From Rhodospirillales bacterium (GTDB lineage: Bacteria > Pseudomonadota > Alphaproteobacteria > Rhodospirillales > Magnetospirillaceae), in assembly GCA_019455065.1 (NCBI GenBank), contig JACFNC010000003.1, forward strand, positions 186,001 through 250,000: DNA of 64,000 nucleotides, given 5' to 3'. The position numbers and the translations under genes were made by a program. This document shows, in pieces, positions 33,596 to 43,032 of the stretch (the stretch's first letter is position 1; every line of letters begins with the position of its first letter). The notes beneath the pieces are model-generated. The model saw only the letters and a list, made by a program, of their open reading frames with translations. It had not been told where the DNA came from and did not search any database.

Positions 33596-34492
33596 TCATC
33601 GTCGCGGTGGAGCCCGGTTGACCAGATAGATTCCAAGGCCGACGAGAACGAGCGCCAGGGCGAGCGCCCAGGTCACCTGTTCATCCAGCAGCAGCCAGCC
33701 GGCAAGCATCCCGAAGAGCGGCGTCAGGAAGGAGAACGAGGATAGCCGCGAGGCGGGGTAGTGGGCGATCAGCCAGAACCAGGCGAGATAGCTGATGAAG
33801 GCCACCCCCACGGCCTGATAGGCCACCGACACGGCCACCAGCGGGGTAATTTCGACCACCCCCGGCTCGCCCAGCGCCCAGGACAGCGGCGGCAACACCA
33901 GCGCCGAGGCGGCGAGCTGGTAGAATAGCGTCTTGCTGGCTGGGATCGTGGCGAGCCGGCTGGCCTTGATGAGCACGGTGGTGGCGCCCCAAAGGACGGC
34001 GGCCCCCAGTAGCATCGCGTCGCCGACGAGCATGTGCCGGTCTGCCAGGCGCAAGCCATCCCCGAAGGCCGCCACCACCCCGAGGAAGGCGCACACCAGG
34101 CCAACTACCTGCACGCGGCTCAGTTTTTCGCCGGGCACCAGCACATGGACGCCGGCTGCGACGACAAAGGGCGCCGTGTAAAGAAAGATCACCGCGCGAG
34201 ACGCGGTGGTGTAGGACAAGCCCCAGAAGATCAGGCAGAACTCGCCGGCGAACAGCAGCCCCGCGGCAATTCCAGGCACGAGCGAGCCGTCGCGGTTGAA
34301 CAGCGGGGCGCCGCGCAGCATGCACCAAGCCCACAACAGAGCGGTCGCCGCGACGGAGCGGATGCCGGCTTGAAATACCGGCGAAATGCCCTCGTTGGCG
34401 ACCTTGATGGCCACCTGCTGGAGCCCCCAGCTGGCGCACAGCACCACCATGGTCAGGATGGCGAGGGTGTCGAGATGGGCGCGGCGGTGCAA
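33596..34492 (-). CDS. EamA/DMT-family exporter
   Basis: About 298 residues with ten hydrophobic helices in two EamA repeats of five (SWGLQQVAIKVANEGISPVFQAGIRS opens the first; LLGAAVLWGATTVLIKAS the second). I place the start at TTG 34492 because GGGGAG lies 9 nt before it and the length then matches the family; an in-frame GTG at 34549 lacks an SD. The family exports amino acids, metabolites or other small solutes; the substrate is unknown. It lies between the iron locus and fhs on the same strand. Confidence 0.88.
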   Translation of the reverse strand: MHRRAHLDTLAILTMVVLCASWGLQQVAIKVANEGISPVFQAGIRSVAATALLWAWCMLRGAPLFNRDGSLVPGIAAGLLFAGEFCLIFWGLSYTTASRAVIFLYTAPFVVAAGVHVLVPGEKLSRVQVVGLVCAFLGVVAAFGDGLRLADRHMLVGDAMLLGAAVLWGATTVLIKASRLATIPASKTLFYQLAASALVLPPLSWALGEPGVVEITPLVAVSVAYQAVGVAFISYLAWFWLIAHYPASRLSSFSFLTPLFGMLAGWLLLDEQVTWALALALVLVGLGIYLVNRAPPRR

Positions 34493-34648
34493 TGCGGTCG
34501 TCTCCCCGGCAAGAGCCCACCGGGCGACGCGGCTTCGCCGGTGATCCACCCGGAAGGTATCGTTGTTGGGCGGTTGTCTGGATGTCGTCCGAACCGGCTC
34601 GCCCCCCGTGGAGAGATTAACCGTCCCGAAAGCGTTGGCAACCCGGGT

Positions 34649-36373
34649 TCAGAACAGGCCGGCTATGCGATTGGCGTCGTCGAGGTGGATTCCGGTCGCT
34701 GCCGGTTTGCGCGGAAGCCCCGGCATGGTCATGATCTCGCCGCAGATGACGACCACGAATTCCGCCCCCGCCGACAGCCGCACCTCGCGAATCGGCAGGA
34801 CATGGTTGCTGGGCGCGCCCTTGAGGCTGGGATCGCTCGAGAAGCTGTACTGGGTCTTGGCGATGCACACCGGAAACCTGCCAAATCCGCCGCCCTGCAA
34901 CTCCTTGAAACGCTCGCGAACCTTGGTGTCGGCGATGATTCCTTGGGCGCCGTAAAGGGTCTGCGCGATGGTGCGCACCTTGTCCCAGAGGGAAAGGTCG
35001 TCCGGATAGAGGAAGCGGAAATCGCCGGGGTGCTCGTCGATCATCCGCGTCACGTGGTGCGCCAGGGCTTCCGCGCCGGCGCCCCCGTCCATCCAGTGGC
35101 TGCATACGATCGCCTCGACGCCCAGTTCCGCGCAGTGTTGCCGCAAGGCGTTGATTTCCTCGGGGGAATCGGTGCTGAACAGGTTGAGCGCCACGACCGC
35201 CGGAACCCCGAAATGCCGCAGGTTCTCGACATGGCGCGACAGGTTGACCAAGCCCTTGCGCAGCGCGGCGACGTCCTCGATGCCAAGGGCGTCCTTCGCC
35301 GCCCCGCCGTGCATCTTGAGTGCCCGGATGGTTGCGACGAGGACCATCGCGTCGGGGCGGATTCCCGTCTTGCGGCATTTGATGTCGACGAATTTCTCGG
35401 CACCCAGGTCGGCGCCGAATCCGGCTTCGGTGACCACATAGTCGGCCAGTTTCAGAGCCGCTTTGGTGGCCACCGCGGAATTGCAGCCATGGGCAATGTT
35501 GCCGAACGGGCCGCCATGCACGAAGGCTGGATTGTTTTCGATCGTCTGCACCAGATTGGGCATGAAGGCGTCTTTCAGCAGCACCGTCATCGGACCGTCC
35601 GCGCCGAGGTCGCGCCCCGTGATCCTTCGCCGGTCTCGGGTCTCGCCGACCACGACATTGCCGAGTCGCCGTTGCAGATCCTTCAGGTCCTCGGCCAGGC
35701 AGAAGATGGCCATGACCTCCGATGCGACGGTGATGTCGAAGCCGTCCTCGCGCGGGAAGCCGTTGCCCACGCCGCCCAGCGAGCAGACGATGCTGCGCAG
35801 GGCGCGATCGTTCATGTCCATCGCCCGGCGCCATGAAACCCGCCGGGGATCGATCCCGAGTTCGTTGCCCCAGTACACATGGTTGTCGAGCATCGCCGCC
35901 AGCAGGTTGTGGGCGGTGCCGATGGCATGGAAATCGCCCGTGAAGTGAAGGTTGATGTCCTCCATGGGCAGGACCTGGGCATAGCCGCCGCCGGCGGCAC
36001 CGCCCTTCATGCCGAAGCACGGGCCGAGGCTGGGCTCGCGCAGGCAGATCATCGCCTTCCTGCCGATGCGGTTGAGGGCGTCGCCGAGGCCGACGGTGGT
36101 CGTCGTCTTGCCCTCGCCGGCCGCCGTCGGCGTGATCGCCGTGACCAGGATGAGCTTGCCGTCGGGCCGGTCCTTCAGCCCCGCAATGAAATCGAGCGAA
36201 ATTTTCCCCTTGTGAGGGCCGAACAGATAGAGCGCGTCGGCGGGGATGCCGAGTTTTTCACCGACCTCGACAATCGGCCGGATGGGTGCGGCGCGGGCGA
36301 TCTCGATATCGCTGGGAGGGGAGCCTTTGCGGGTTTGAGGGGCGGGCGGGACGCGAAACAGTTCCTTCGACAT
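34649..36373 (-). CDS. fhs: Formate-tetrahydrofolate ligase
   Basis: 574 residues, slightly longer than many homologues (~557). The ATP-binding loop [18 protein letters not shown], the substrate block [19 protein letters not shown] and the FTGDFHAI and KCRKTG segments are all intact. It makes 10-formyl-THF from formate, ATP and THF, linking formate to purine, serine and methyl metabolism. It is divergent from the formate dehydrogenase genes, with 242 bp between, so formate can be assimilated or oxidised from one locus. The ATG has no strong SD. Confidence 0.97.
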   Translation of the reverse strand: MSKELFRVPPAPQTRKGSPPSDIEIARAAPIRPIVEVGEKLGIPADALYLFGPHKGKISLDFIAGLKDRPDGKLILVTAITPTAAGEGKTTTTVGLGDALNRIGRKAMICLREPSLGPCFGMKGGAAGGGYAQVLPMEDINLHFTGDFHAIGTAHNLLAAMLDNHVYWGNELGIDPRRVSWRRAMDMNDRALRSIVCSLGGVGNGFPREDGFDITVASEVMAIFCLAEDLKDLQRRLGNVVVGETRDRRRITGRDLGADGPMTVLLKDAFMPNLVQTIENNPAFVHGGPFGNIAHGCNSAVATKAALKLADYVVTEAGFGADLGAEKFVDIKCRKTGIRPDAMVLVATIRALKMHGGAAKDALGIEDVAALRKGLVNLSRHVENLRHFGVPAVVALNLFSTDSPEEINALRQHCAELGVEAIVCSHWMDGGAGAEALAHHVTRMIDEHPGDFRFLYPDDLSLWDKVRTIAQTLYGAQGIIADTKVRERFKELQGGGFGRFPVCIAKTQYSFSSDPSLKGAPSNHVLPIREVRLSAGAEFVVVICGEIMTMPGLPRKPAATGIHLDDANRIAGLF

Positions 36374-36573
36374 GCACCCTCTCTTCGCCGTCTTTTCGGT
36401 AGTTAAAAGGAGAGCGAGGAGAAACGAAAATAGCGGCTGGCGGGAAACACGTCGATTGCCAAAATGCGCTTCGGCCTTCCGTCATGCGGGCTGTTCGTGG
36501 CCGCGCAGCGCTATTCGAGGCTTCACCCCACGGGTGAATGGCGTAAGCTTGGCCAATCGAGAGGGAGACGAGA

Positions 36574-36615
36574 ATGCGCGTGAACGCCAGCAACCAAGCC
36601 GCGGCTGGGTTCTAG
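36574..36615 (+). CDS. 13-codon leader ORF in frame with FdhB
   Basis: ATG at 36574 has a strong SD (GAGGGAGA) and encodes MRVNASNQAAAGF, then a TAG immediately followed by the ATG of the formate dehydrogenase beta gene, in the same frame. The FdhB ATG itself has no good SD, so ribosomes may reach it by termination-reinitiation at TAG-ATG. It could also be the remnant of an N-terminal extension lost by a nonsense change. Confidence 0.5.
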   Translation: MRVNASNQAAAGF

Positions 36616-38286
36616 ATGACTGGGAAGGGGCGAAGAGGCCGGACCGGCGCCTTTCCCAAGGGGCGGCAGGTCGACGAGGGCGCGCGGCAGCGAATTCGCG
36701 AACTGCTCGGCGATCGCCCGCGCCGGCGCGATCTGCTGATCGAGCACCTGCACCTGATTCAGGACCGTTACGGCTGCTTGTCCGCCGCCCACTTGCTGGC
36801 TTTGGCGGAGGAGCTGCGGCTCGCCCCCGTCGAGGTGTACGAGGTGGCCACGTTCTATGCACATTTCGATGTCGTCGAGGACGAGACGAGCGTGCGGGCG
36901 GTGACCGTCCGCATTTGCGACGGCCTGCCCTGCGCCATGAACGGGGCGGAAGCGTTGATCGCCGAGGCGGCGGAACTGGGAGCGGCCGTGCGCGTCGTGC
37001 GTGCGCCGTGCATGGGGCTGTGCGACCGCGCCCCGGCCGCCACCGTGGTTCGAGCCGGGCGGCCGACGGTCGAGGTGTCCAAGGCGGACCTGTCGCGTCT
37101 GCGTGAGGCCGCATCGAACGGGGCGGAAGTCGGAGGCCCCGGGGCAACGCTCGACGCTTATTGCGCAGCTGGTGGCTATGCGCTGTTGAAGGACTGCCTG
37201 TCCGGCCGCCGAGGAGCCGAGGAGGTCATCGCCGCCGTCGAGGGATCCCGCCTTCGGGGTTTAGGCGGAGCGGGGTTTCCCACCGGCCGCAAATGGCGCC
37301 TCGTGCGCGCCCAACCCGCGCCGCGCTACCTTGTGGTGAATGCCGACGAGGGCGAGCCGGGCACGTTCAAGGATCGCCACTGCCTCGAAACCGATATGCA
37401 CCGCTTTCTGGAAGGGGTTCTGGTGGCAGCGTGGGCGATCGAAGCTGCCGAGGTCTATATCTACCTCCGGGACGAGTACGCCGCTCTGCGCGGACAATTG
37501 GCGTCGGCAATCGCCGAGGTCGAGGGAGCCGGTCTCGCCGGTCGCCCCGTTCATCTCCGCAGGGGCGCCGGTTCATATGTCTGCGGCGAGGAGTCGGCGA
37601 TGCTGGAGAGCCTTGAAGGAAGGCGCGGGCTCCCTCGCCATCGGCCGCCGTTCGCCGCCGAGCGCGGCCTGTTCGGCCGGCCCACCCTGATCAACAACGT
37701 CGAGACACTGTTCCGGGTGCGCGACATCGTGGAGCGCGGCGCGGAGTGGTTCCGCGCGCAGGGGCGGCACGGAAGGGAGGGGCTGCGCGCCTTTTCGGTG
37801 TCCGGGCGCGTTCGCGAGCCGGGGGTGAAGCTGGCACCGGCGGGCATCACCCTCCGGGAACTGATTGACGAGCATTGCGGAGGGATGGCCGAGGGGCACC
37901 GGCTGAAGGCCTATCTCCCAGGCGGAGCGTCGGGCGGCTTCTTGCCCGCAAGCCTGGCCGATGTGCCGCTTGATTTCGGCACCATCGAGCCGCATGGCGG
38001 GTTCATCGGCTCGGCCGCCATCATCGTGCTGTCCGACCGGGACGACCTGCGCGCGGCGGCGCTCAATCTGACGCGTTTCTTCGCCGACGAAAGCTGCGGG
38101 CAGTGCACGCCCTGCAGGGTGGGGACGGCGAAGGCCGAACTGCTGCTCGCCGAAGCGGCATGGGACCGACCCCTGCTCGAGGACCTGGCGGGTGTCATGC
38201 GCGACGCGTCGATCTGCGGTCTGGGCCAGGCCGCGCCCAACGTCTTCATGTCGCTGTTGCGGCACTTTCCGGAGGAGTTGGCGTGA
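36616..38286 (+). CDS. fdhB: NAD-dependent formate dehydrogenase beta subunit (NuoE-NuoF fusion)
   Basis: 556 residues. The N-terminal ~160 residues are a NuoE-like thioredoxin-fold [2Fe-2S] domain (VATFYAHF, CDGLPCAMNG, CMGLCDRAP). The rest is NuoF-like: the FMN/NAD loops GLRGLGGAGFPTGRKW-type and NADEGEPGTFKDR, the GAGSYVCGEESAML block and the [4Fe-4S] motif ESCGQCTPCRVG. This fusion replaces the separate gamma and beta subunits of FdsGB enzymes, as in Methylobacterium Fdh1B. It carries electrons from formate to NAD. Its TGA overlaps the GTG start of the alpha subunit. Confidence 0.93.
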   Translation: MTGKGRRGRTGAFPKGRQVDEGARQRIRELLGDRPRRRDLLIEHLHLIQDRYGCLSAAHLLALAEELRLAPVEVYEVATFYAHFDVVEDETSVRAVTVRICDGLPCAMNGAEALIAEAAELGAAVRVVRAPCMGLCDRAPAATVVRAGRPTVEVSKADLSRLREAASNGAEVGGPGATLDAYCAAGGYALLKDCLSGRRGAEEVIAAVEGSRLRGLGGAGFPTGRKWRLVRAQPAPRYLVVNADEGEPGTFKDRHCLETDMHRFLEGVLVAAWAIEAAEVYIYLRDEYAALRGQLASAIAEVEGAGLAGRPVHLRRGAGSYVCGEESAMLESLEGRRGLPRHRPPFAAERGLFGRPTLINNVETLFRVRDIVERGAEWFRAQGRHGREGLRAFSVSGRVREPGVKLAPAGITLRELIDEHCGGMAEGHRLKAYLPGGASGGFLPASLADVPLDFGTIEPHGGFIGSAAIIVLSDRDDLRAAALNLTRFFADESCGQCTPCRVGTAKAELLLAEAAWDRPLLEDLAGVMRDASICGLGQAAPNVFMSLLRHFPEELA

Positions 38287-41030
38287 GCGTCGAGTTCACC
38301 CTGGACGGTCGGGCGGTGGTGGCCGAACCGGGCGAAACCATCTGGCAGGTGGCCAAGCGCAGCGGGCTGGCGATTCCCCATCTCTGCCACTGCGACCGTC
38401 CCGGCTATCGTCCGGACGGCAACTGCCGGGCCTGCGTGGTCGAGATCGAGGGAGAGCGGACGCTTGCCGCATCCTGCGTCCGGCAGCCGACGGCCGGCAT
38501 GGTGGTGCGTACGGCCGGCGAGCGCGTCGAGAAAGCGCGGCGGATGGTGTTCGAGTTGCTGGTCGCCGACCAGCCCGAGCCGCCCCCGGATTCGACCTCA
38601 GCCTTCAATGGGTGGGCGGAGCGGCTTGGTGTGCGCGCCAGCCGCTTCGTGAGAAGCGAGCCTTCGCCCGCCGCAGACCGCAGCCACGTCGCCATCGCCG
38701 TGCGGCGCGACGCCTGCATACATTGCGGCCTGTGCATCCGCGCCTGTCGCGAGATTCAGGGGAACGACGTTCTCGGAATGGCCCGCCGCGGGCGCCGGTC
38801 GCAGATCGCGTTCGATCTCGACGATCCCCTGGGGGCCAGCCGGTGCGTCGCTTGCGGCGAATGCGTCGAGGTGTGTCCGACAGGAGCGCTTCTCGAGGCG
38901 GGGCTGGTCGACGGCCGCGGGATCAGGTCGATATGGGCCGACCGCAGCGTGGCCAGTGTCTGTCCTTACTGCGGGGTCGGCTGCCAGCTCACCTTTCATG
39001 TGCGCGGCAATCAACTCATCGCCGTGGACGGGGCCGACGGGCCGGCAAACCGCGGGCGTCTGTGCGTGAAGGGGCGGTTCGGCTTCGACTACGTCCACCA
39101 TCCCCACCGCCTGACCAAGCCGTTGATCCGCAAGGCGGGGGTTCCGAAACGCGGCGACGAACTGGTCGATCCCGCGAACCCCCACACCCATTTCCGCGAA
39201 GCAAGCTGGGAGGAGGCGCTGGAACTGGCGGCGGGGGGACTGCGTCGGATTCGCGATCGGCGGGGATCGCAGGCGCTGGCGGGATTCGGGTCTGCCAAGG
39301 GTTCCAACGAAGAGGCGTACCTGTTCCAGAAGCTGGTGCGGGTGGGGTTCGGAACCAACAACGTCGACCACTGCACCCGGCTGTGCCACGCCTCGTCGGT
39401 CGCCGCCCTGATGGAGAACATCGGGTCCGGGGCGGTGACCGCTCCGTTCGAGGAATGCCTCAATTCGGAGGTGATCCTCGTCATCGGATGCAATCCCACC
39501 GTCAACCATCCGGTCGCCGGAACATTCATCAAGAACGCGGTCGCGAAGGGGGCGCAGCTCGTGGTCATGGACCCGCGCGGTGCGCAGGGCCTTACCCGGC
39601 ACGCGGCCCTCGAACTGGCCTTCCGTCCGGGAAGCGATGTCGCGCTTATCAACGCGCTCATGCACGTCATCGTAACGGAGGGGCTGCACGACCCCGCGTA
39701 CATCGCGGAACACACCATCGGGTTCGCGGAACTGCGTGACCATCTGGCCGGCTACGCGCCGGAGGCGATGGCCGGCATCTGCGGCATTGCGCCCGGCACC
39801 ATTCGCGCGGTCGCCCGCCTGTATGCAAAGGCCCGGAGCGCGATGCTCTTCTGGGGGATGGGGGTGGCCCAGCACGTCCACGGCACCGACAACGCCCGCT
39901 GCCTCATCTCGCTGGCCCTGCTGTGCGGCCATATCGGCAAGCCCGGCAGCGGCCTGCATCCGCTGCGCGGCCAGAACAATGTGCAGGGTGCTTCCGACGT
40001 CGGCCTGATTCCCATGGTGTATCCGGAGTACCGGTCGGTGGAGAAAGCCGATGTTCGCGGATTCTTCGAGGACTACTGGGGCGCGAAGCTGGATCCGCGA
40101 CGTGGCCTGACGGTGGTCGAAATCCTGAACGCCGCCTTCGAGGGGCGGATCACGGGGATGTACATCATGGGGGAAAACCCGGCGATGTCGGATCCCGATC
40201 TCGCGCACGCACGGGCCGCCCTCGCCAGTCTGGAACACCTCGTGGTGCAGGACATCTTCCTGACCGAGACCGCCTTCCATGCCGACGTCATTTTGCCGGC
40301 GTCCGCCTTTCCGGAAAAGACCGGCACCTTCACCAACACCGACCGCCGGGTTCAGCTCGGGCGCCAAGCGATCGATCCTCCGGGCGACGCCCGGCAGGAC
40401 TGGTGGATCGTACAAGAAATGGCGCGCGCAATTGGATTGGACTGGCGCTATGGAGGGCCGGCCGACGTCTATGCGGAGATGCGAGGGTGCATGCCCTCGC
40501 TGCGGGGTATTTCCTGGCAGCGTCTGGAACGGGAATCCTGCGTCACCCATCCGTGCACGGACGAGCACAGCCCCGGCCAAGCCATCCTGTTTGCGACGGG
40601 CTTCCCGACCCCGATGGGGAAGGCGCGCTTCACACCCGCCGGATTCCTTCCCCCCGACGACCTGCCGGATCCCGAGTTTCCTTTGGTACTCACGACGGGG
40701 CGTATCCTCGAACACTGGCACACCGGCGCGATGACGCGGCGGGCAGCACGACTTGACGCCATCGAACCGGTCGCCACGGTCCAGTTGTCACCGGCGCTGC
40801 TCGCGCGGGTCGGCGTGACCGCCGGCGGACTGGTTCGGATTCTCACGCGCCGGGGCGAAATCATCGCCGCTACGAGGGCCGTGCAGGGAATGCCGGAGGA
40901 ACTCGTATTCATGCCGTTCTGCTATGCCGAGGCGGCCGCCAACCTCCTGACAAACCCCGCCCTCGACCCCGACGGCAAGATCCCTGAGTTGAAGTACTGC
41001 GCGGTCCGGGTGGAAGCGGCCGAAAACTGA
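38283..41030 (+). CDS. fdhA: Formate dehydrogenase alpha subunit (Mo/W-bis-MGD)
   Basis: 915 residues from the GTG at 38283 (GTGA overlap with fdhB). An N-terminal NuoG-like [2Fe-2S] domain has C37-x10-C48-x2-C51-x13-C65. Two ferredoxin clusters follow (CIHCGLCIRAC and CVACGECVEVCP), then the molybdopterin [4Fe-4S] motif CPYCGVGC. The active site has Cys (C368 in TRLCHASSV) followed by His, so it is a Cys enzyme, not a selenoenzyme. The C-terminal half has the MGD-binding domains. The complex oxidises formate to CO2 (or the reverse) in the cytoplasm. No fdhD or cofactor-insertion gene is near. Confidence 0.95.
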   Translation: MSVEFTLDGRAVVAEPGETIWQVAKRSGLAIPHLCHCDRPGYRPDGNCRACVVEIEGERTLAASCVRQPTAGMVVRTAGERVEKARRMVFELLVADQPEPPPDSTSAFNGWAERLGVRASRFVRSEPSPAADRSHVAIAVRRDACIHCGLCIRACREIQGNDVLGMARRGRRSQIAFDLDDPLGASRCVACGECVEVCPTGALLEAGLVDGRGIRSIWADRSVASVCPYCGVGCQLTFHVRGNQLIAVDGADGPANRGRLCVKGRFGFDYVHHPHRLTKPLIRKAGVPKRGDELVDPANPHTHFREASWEEALELAAGGLRRIRDRRGSQALAGFGSAKGSNEEAYLFQKLVRVGFGTNNVDHCTRLCHASSVAALMENIGSGAVTAPFEECLNSEVILVIGCNPTVNHPVAGTFIKNAVAKGAQLVVMDPRGAQGLTRHAALELAFRPGSDVALINALMHVIVTEGLHDPAYIAEHTIGFAELRDHLAGYAPEAMAGICGIAPGTIRAVARLYAKARSAMLFWGMGVAQHVHGTDNARCLISLALLCGHIGKPGSGLHPLRGQNNVQGASDVGLIPMVYPEYRSVEKADVRGFFEDYWGAKLDPRRGLTVVEILNAAFEGRITGMYIMGENPAMSDPDLAHARAALASLEHLVVQDIFLTETAFHADVILPASAFPEKTGTFTNTDRRVQLGRQAIDPPGDARQDWWIVQEMARAIGLDWRYGGPADVYAEMRGCMPSLRGISWQRLERESCVTHPCTDEHSPGQAILFATGFPTPMGKARFTPAGFLPPDDLPDPEFPLVLTTGRILEHWHTGAMTRRAARLDAIEPVATVQLSPALLARVGVTAGGLVRILTRRGEIIAATRAVQGMPEELVFMPFCYAEAAANLLTNPALDPDGKIPELKYCAVRVEAAEN

Positions 41031-41122
41031 CTGCCGTATCCGGCCGTCTGAGCCGGGAACATCCGCCGGAAGGGCTGCGTACACAGGGGTGTGTCCTAAA
41101 ACAGGCAACCGAGGAGGCCAGA

Positions 41123-41467
41123 ATGGCACTTGCACCCCATTCCACCGGCGCAATAGCTCAGTCGCTGAGCGGCATCGATTTCCCGGCCAACAAGAGCAAG
41201 CTCGTCGATTGGGCGCGGAAGAACAATGCCGATCGGGAGGTGATCAGCGTCCTCGAGAGTATGCCCGAGGAGCAGTACACGAGCATGGCCGACGTCTTCA
41301 AGGGCGTCGGCCATGAGCGAAAGCTGAAGCCAGGCAAAGCTTCCGGCGGGGACCAAAGTGGCTCCGCCGGACTTGCATCCATGCCTTTTCAGGCAGTTCC
41401 AGTTCATCCATCGGAGAGCGAGGAGGAAGGGGTAGGGCGGCCTGCCGCTGATGCGGAACCTTTCTAG
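41123..41467 (+). CDS. DUF2795 protein, copy 1 (with extended tail)
   Basis: 114 residues with a strong SD (GAGGAGG). Residues 1-65 are one DUF2795 domain (IAQSLSGIDFPANKSKLVDWARKNN..., MPEEQYTSMADVFKGVG). It is followed by a 50-residue low-complexity tail rich in Ser/Glu/Gly that copies 2 and 3 lack; the tail may come from loss of a stop right after KGVG. The domain is small and helical, of unknown function. It begins 92 bp after the formate dehydrogenase alpha gene, on the same strand. Confidence 0.82.
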   Translation: MALAPHSTGAIAQSLSGIDFPANKSKLVDWARKNNADREVISVLESMPEEQYTSMADVFKGVGHERKLKPGKASGGDQSGSAGLASMPFQAVPVHPSESEEEGVGRPAADAEPF

Positions 41468-41518
41468 GAAGGGTGTTGTTGTCCGGTCGAAGGCCAACCC
41501 AATCGAGGAGTTATGGAA

Positions 41519-41740
41519 ATGCCTCTCGCGCGTCAATCGACGACCCATGACATAGCTCAGAGCCTGGCTGGGATCGATTTTCCGGCCAATCGGAGCAAGA
41601 TCATCGAGTACGCGAAGAAGAACAACGCGAATCAGAACCTGCTCGACGCGCTCCAGAAGATGCCCGACGAGCAGTACACGAGCATGGCGGACGTGTTCAA
41701 GGGCGTGGGCATCTCCGAAGAGGGCTCGCAGAAGTCCTAG
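41519..41740 (+). CDS. DUF2795 protein, copy 2
   Basis: 73 residues if the second of two in-frame ATGs is used: GAGGAG lies 8 nt before ATG 41519 but only 2 nt before ATG 41513. The product is close to copies 1 and 3 (GIDFPANRSKIIEYAKKNN; MPDEQYTSMADVFKGVG) and differs mostly in charged positions. No other domain is present. Confidence 0.83.
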   Translation: MPLARQSTTHDIAQSLAGIDFPANRSKIIEYAKKNNANQNLLDALQKMPDEQYTSMADVFKGVGISEEGSQKS

Positions 41741-41771
41741 TCGGCGTTCCCTTTAGACCCCCAACGCCTGC

Positions 41772-41797
41772 CCCCCACCCTCGCCAGAGGGTGGGGG
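41772..41797 (+). other. Hairpin between DUF2795 copies 2 and 3
   Basis: A perfect 11-bp stem (CCCCCACCCTC / GAGGGTGGGGG) with a GCCA loop lies 31 bp after copy 2. No T-run follows. It may attenuate or stabilise the message ahead of copy 3. Confidence 0.6.
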
Positions 41798-41823
41798 AAG
41801 GCGGGTATGAAGGACCCACCAGT

Positions 41824-42024
41824 ATGGCCCTCGCACCCCATTCGACCAAGGTGATCGCGCAGGCCCTTAGCGGCATCGAGTTCCCCGCCGGCAAGAGCCA
41901 ACTGGTCGAGTGGGCAAGGAATAACGGGGCCGAAAAGGATGTCGTCGGCGTCCTGGAAAAAATGCCCGACGAGCAATACACGAGCATGGCGGACGTTCTA
42001 AAAGGGGTCGGGAAGACCGACTGA
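41824..42024 (+). CDS. DUF2795 protein, copy 3
   Basis: 66 residues, the shortest and cleanest form of the domain: MALAPHSTKVIAQALSGIEF, then an amphipathic helix pair ending MPDEQYTSMADVLKGVGKTD. Its first residues are nearly the same as copy 1, so the two arose by recent local duplication. An AGGA sits 8 nt upstream of the ATG. It converges with the eIF2B-like gene, 7 bp away. Confidence 0.83.
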   Translation: MALAPHSTKVIAQALSGIEFPAGKSQLVEWARNNGAEKDVVGVLEKMPDEQYTSMADVLKGVGKTD

Positions 42025-42031
42025 GAGAACG

Positions 42032-42892
42032 TCAGGCGATCCCGTCGTCCTCCGCTACGCATGCGGTCACCAGGGCTGCCGGCGTGATCTCGAAATAGGC
42101 ATTGACGACCGTCACCCCTGGCAGCACCGGGGCCCCAAGTTCCGCGGGGTCCATCCTCTCCATCGGCGGATCCGGCATCCCCGCCGGACAGCGTTTGTAG
42201 CTTTCCGCGCAAACGTAGAACGGCTTCTTCGCCTCGCGCGCGGCCAATGCCAGGAGATAGGTTCCGACTTTGTTGACTACCCGTCCGTCGGCCAGGATGC
42301 TATCCGCCCCGACCGCAACCACGTCCGCGCCTGATATGGCCAGGCCCATCTGTGCATCGGTAACGAGCGTGGTGCGAATGCCGAGCTCATCGAGTTTGGC
42401 CGCCAGGACGTACCCCTCGCACAGGGGCCGGGATTCGGAAACGATCGCAGTTACGTCGCGGTCTCTTAGGATGCGGTAGAGTTCGACGATCGTCGAACTC
42501 AGGCTGTGCGTCATGATGGCGGCGCCAGGCGGCACTCTGCTTGCCAGCCTTGCCGCAGCCAGCTTTGCGGCCAGCCGCGACTGTCGGGCCAGTTCCTCGG
42601 CGGCTTCGGCCGCCAGTTGGCCCGCCATCACGGGGTCATTGGGAAGATTTTCCAGGGATGCCGACCACTTGGTCATGTGATTGTAAAGCGGCGCCATACT
42701 CGGTCGGGTTCCGGCCAGCGCGGCGGCCCTCGCCCTAAACACCTCGACCATACGCGGCGTCGTATCTTGGTCGTGCTTCCGGGCGCAATCCGCCATCAGG
42801 CGCAGAGCGGCTCTGGCGATTTCGCTCGCTCCATGCTCGCGATCTTCCCGAAAGCGCTGAAGAGAGGTTTCGAAATCCCGGTCGCGCATCAT
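42032..42892 (-). CDS. eIF2B alpha / ribose-1,5-bisphosphate isomerase-like protein
   Basis: 286 residues. An N-terminal helical domain (about 1-110) precedes the Rossmann-like domain with family motifs: HSLSSTIVELYR, VSESRPLCEG, TLVTDAQMG and GADSILADGRVVNKVGT. This pattern is shared by eIF2B alpha subunits, MtnA and archaeal R15P isomerases; the length and the SESRPLCEG form favour an R15P/eIF2B-like member over MtnA (~340-370 residues). It probably isomerises a phosphorylated aldopentose. No RuBisCO or AMP phosphorylase gene is visible to complete a pentose-bisphosphate route. Confidence 0.8.
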   Translation of the reverse strand: MMRDRDFETSLQRFREDREHGASEIARAALRLMADCARKHDQDTTPRMVEVFRARAAALAGTRPSMAPLYNHMTKWSASLENLPNDPVMAGQLAAEAAEELARQSRLAAKLAAARLASRVPPGAAIMTHSLSSTIVELYRILRDRDVTAIVSESRPLCEGYVLAAKLDELGIRTTLVTDAQMGLAISGADVVAVGADSILADGRVVNKVGTYLLALAAREAKKPFYVCAESYKRCPAGMPDPPMERMDPAELGAPVLPGVTVVNAYFEITPAALVTACVAEDDGIA

Positions 42893-43032
42893 CCTTCCTT
42901 GAGTACGACTCGGCGGATTTTGCCCTAGTGCGCGGGCGCAGGGAATTGAACTCCCTGCGGATCAGCTCTGCGTTCGCGATGTTGCTTTCGCCAACCCCAT
43001 ATCTGTTCCAGTTGTCCACCGTGGAGGGAGAG

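Noticed and set aside
38598-40721. 707-codon minus-strand frame across fdhA
   Set aside because: Antisense to an intact enzyme gene with complete cluster motifs; composition is typical of a GC-rich shadow.
42937-42959. Hairpin GGGA...TCCC with a central TTGAAC that resembles a tRNA T-arm
   Set aside because: 8-bp stem only; no acceptor, D or anticodon arm could be fitted around it.
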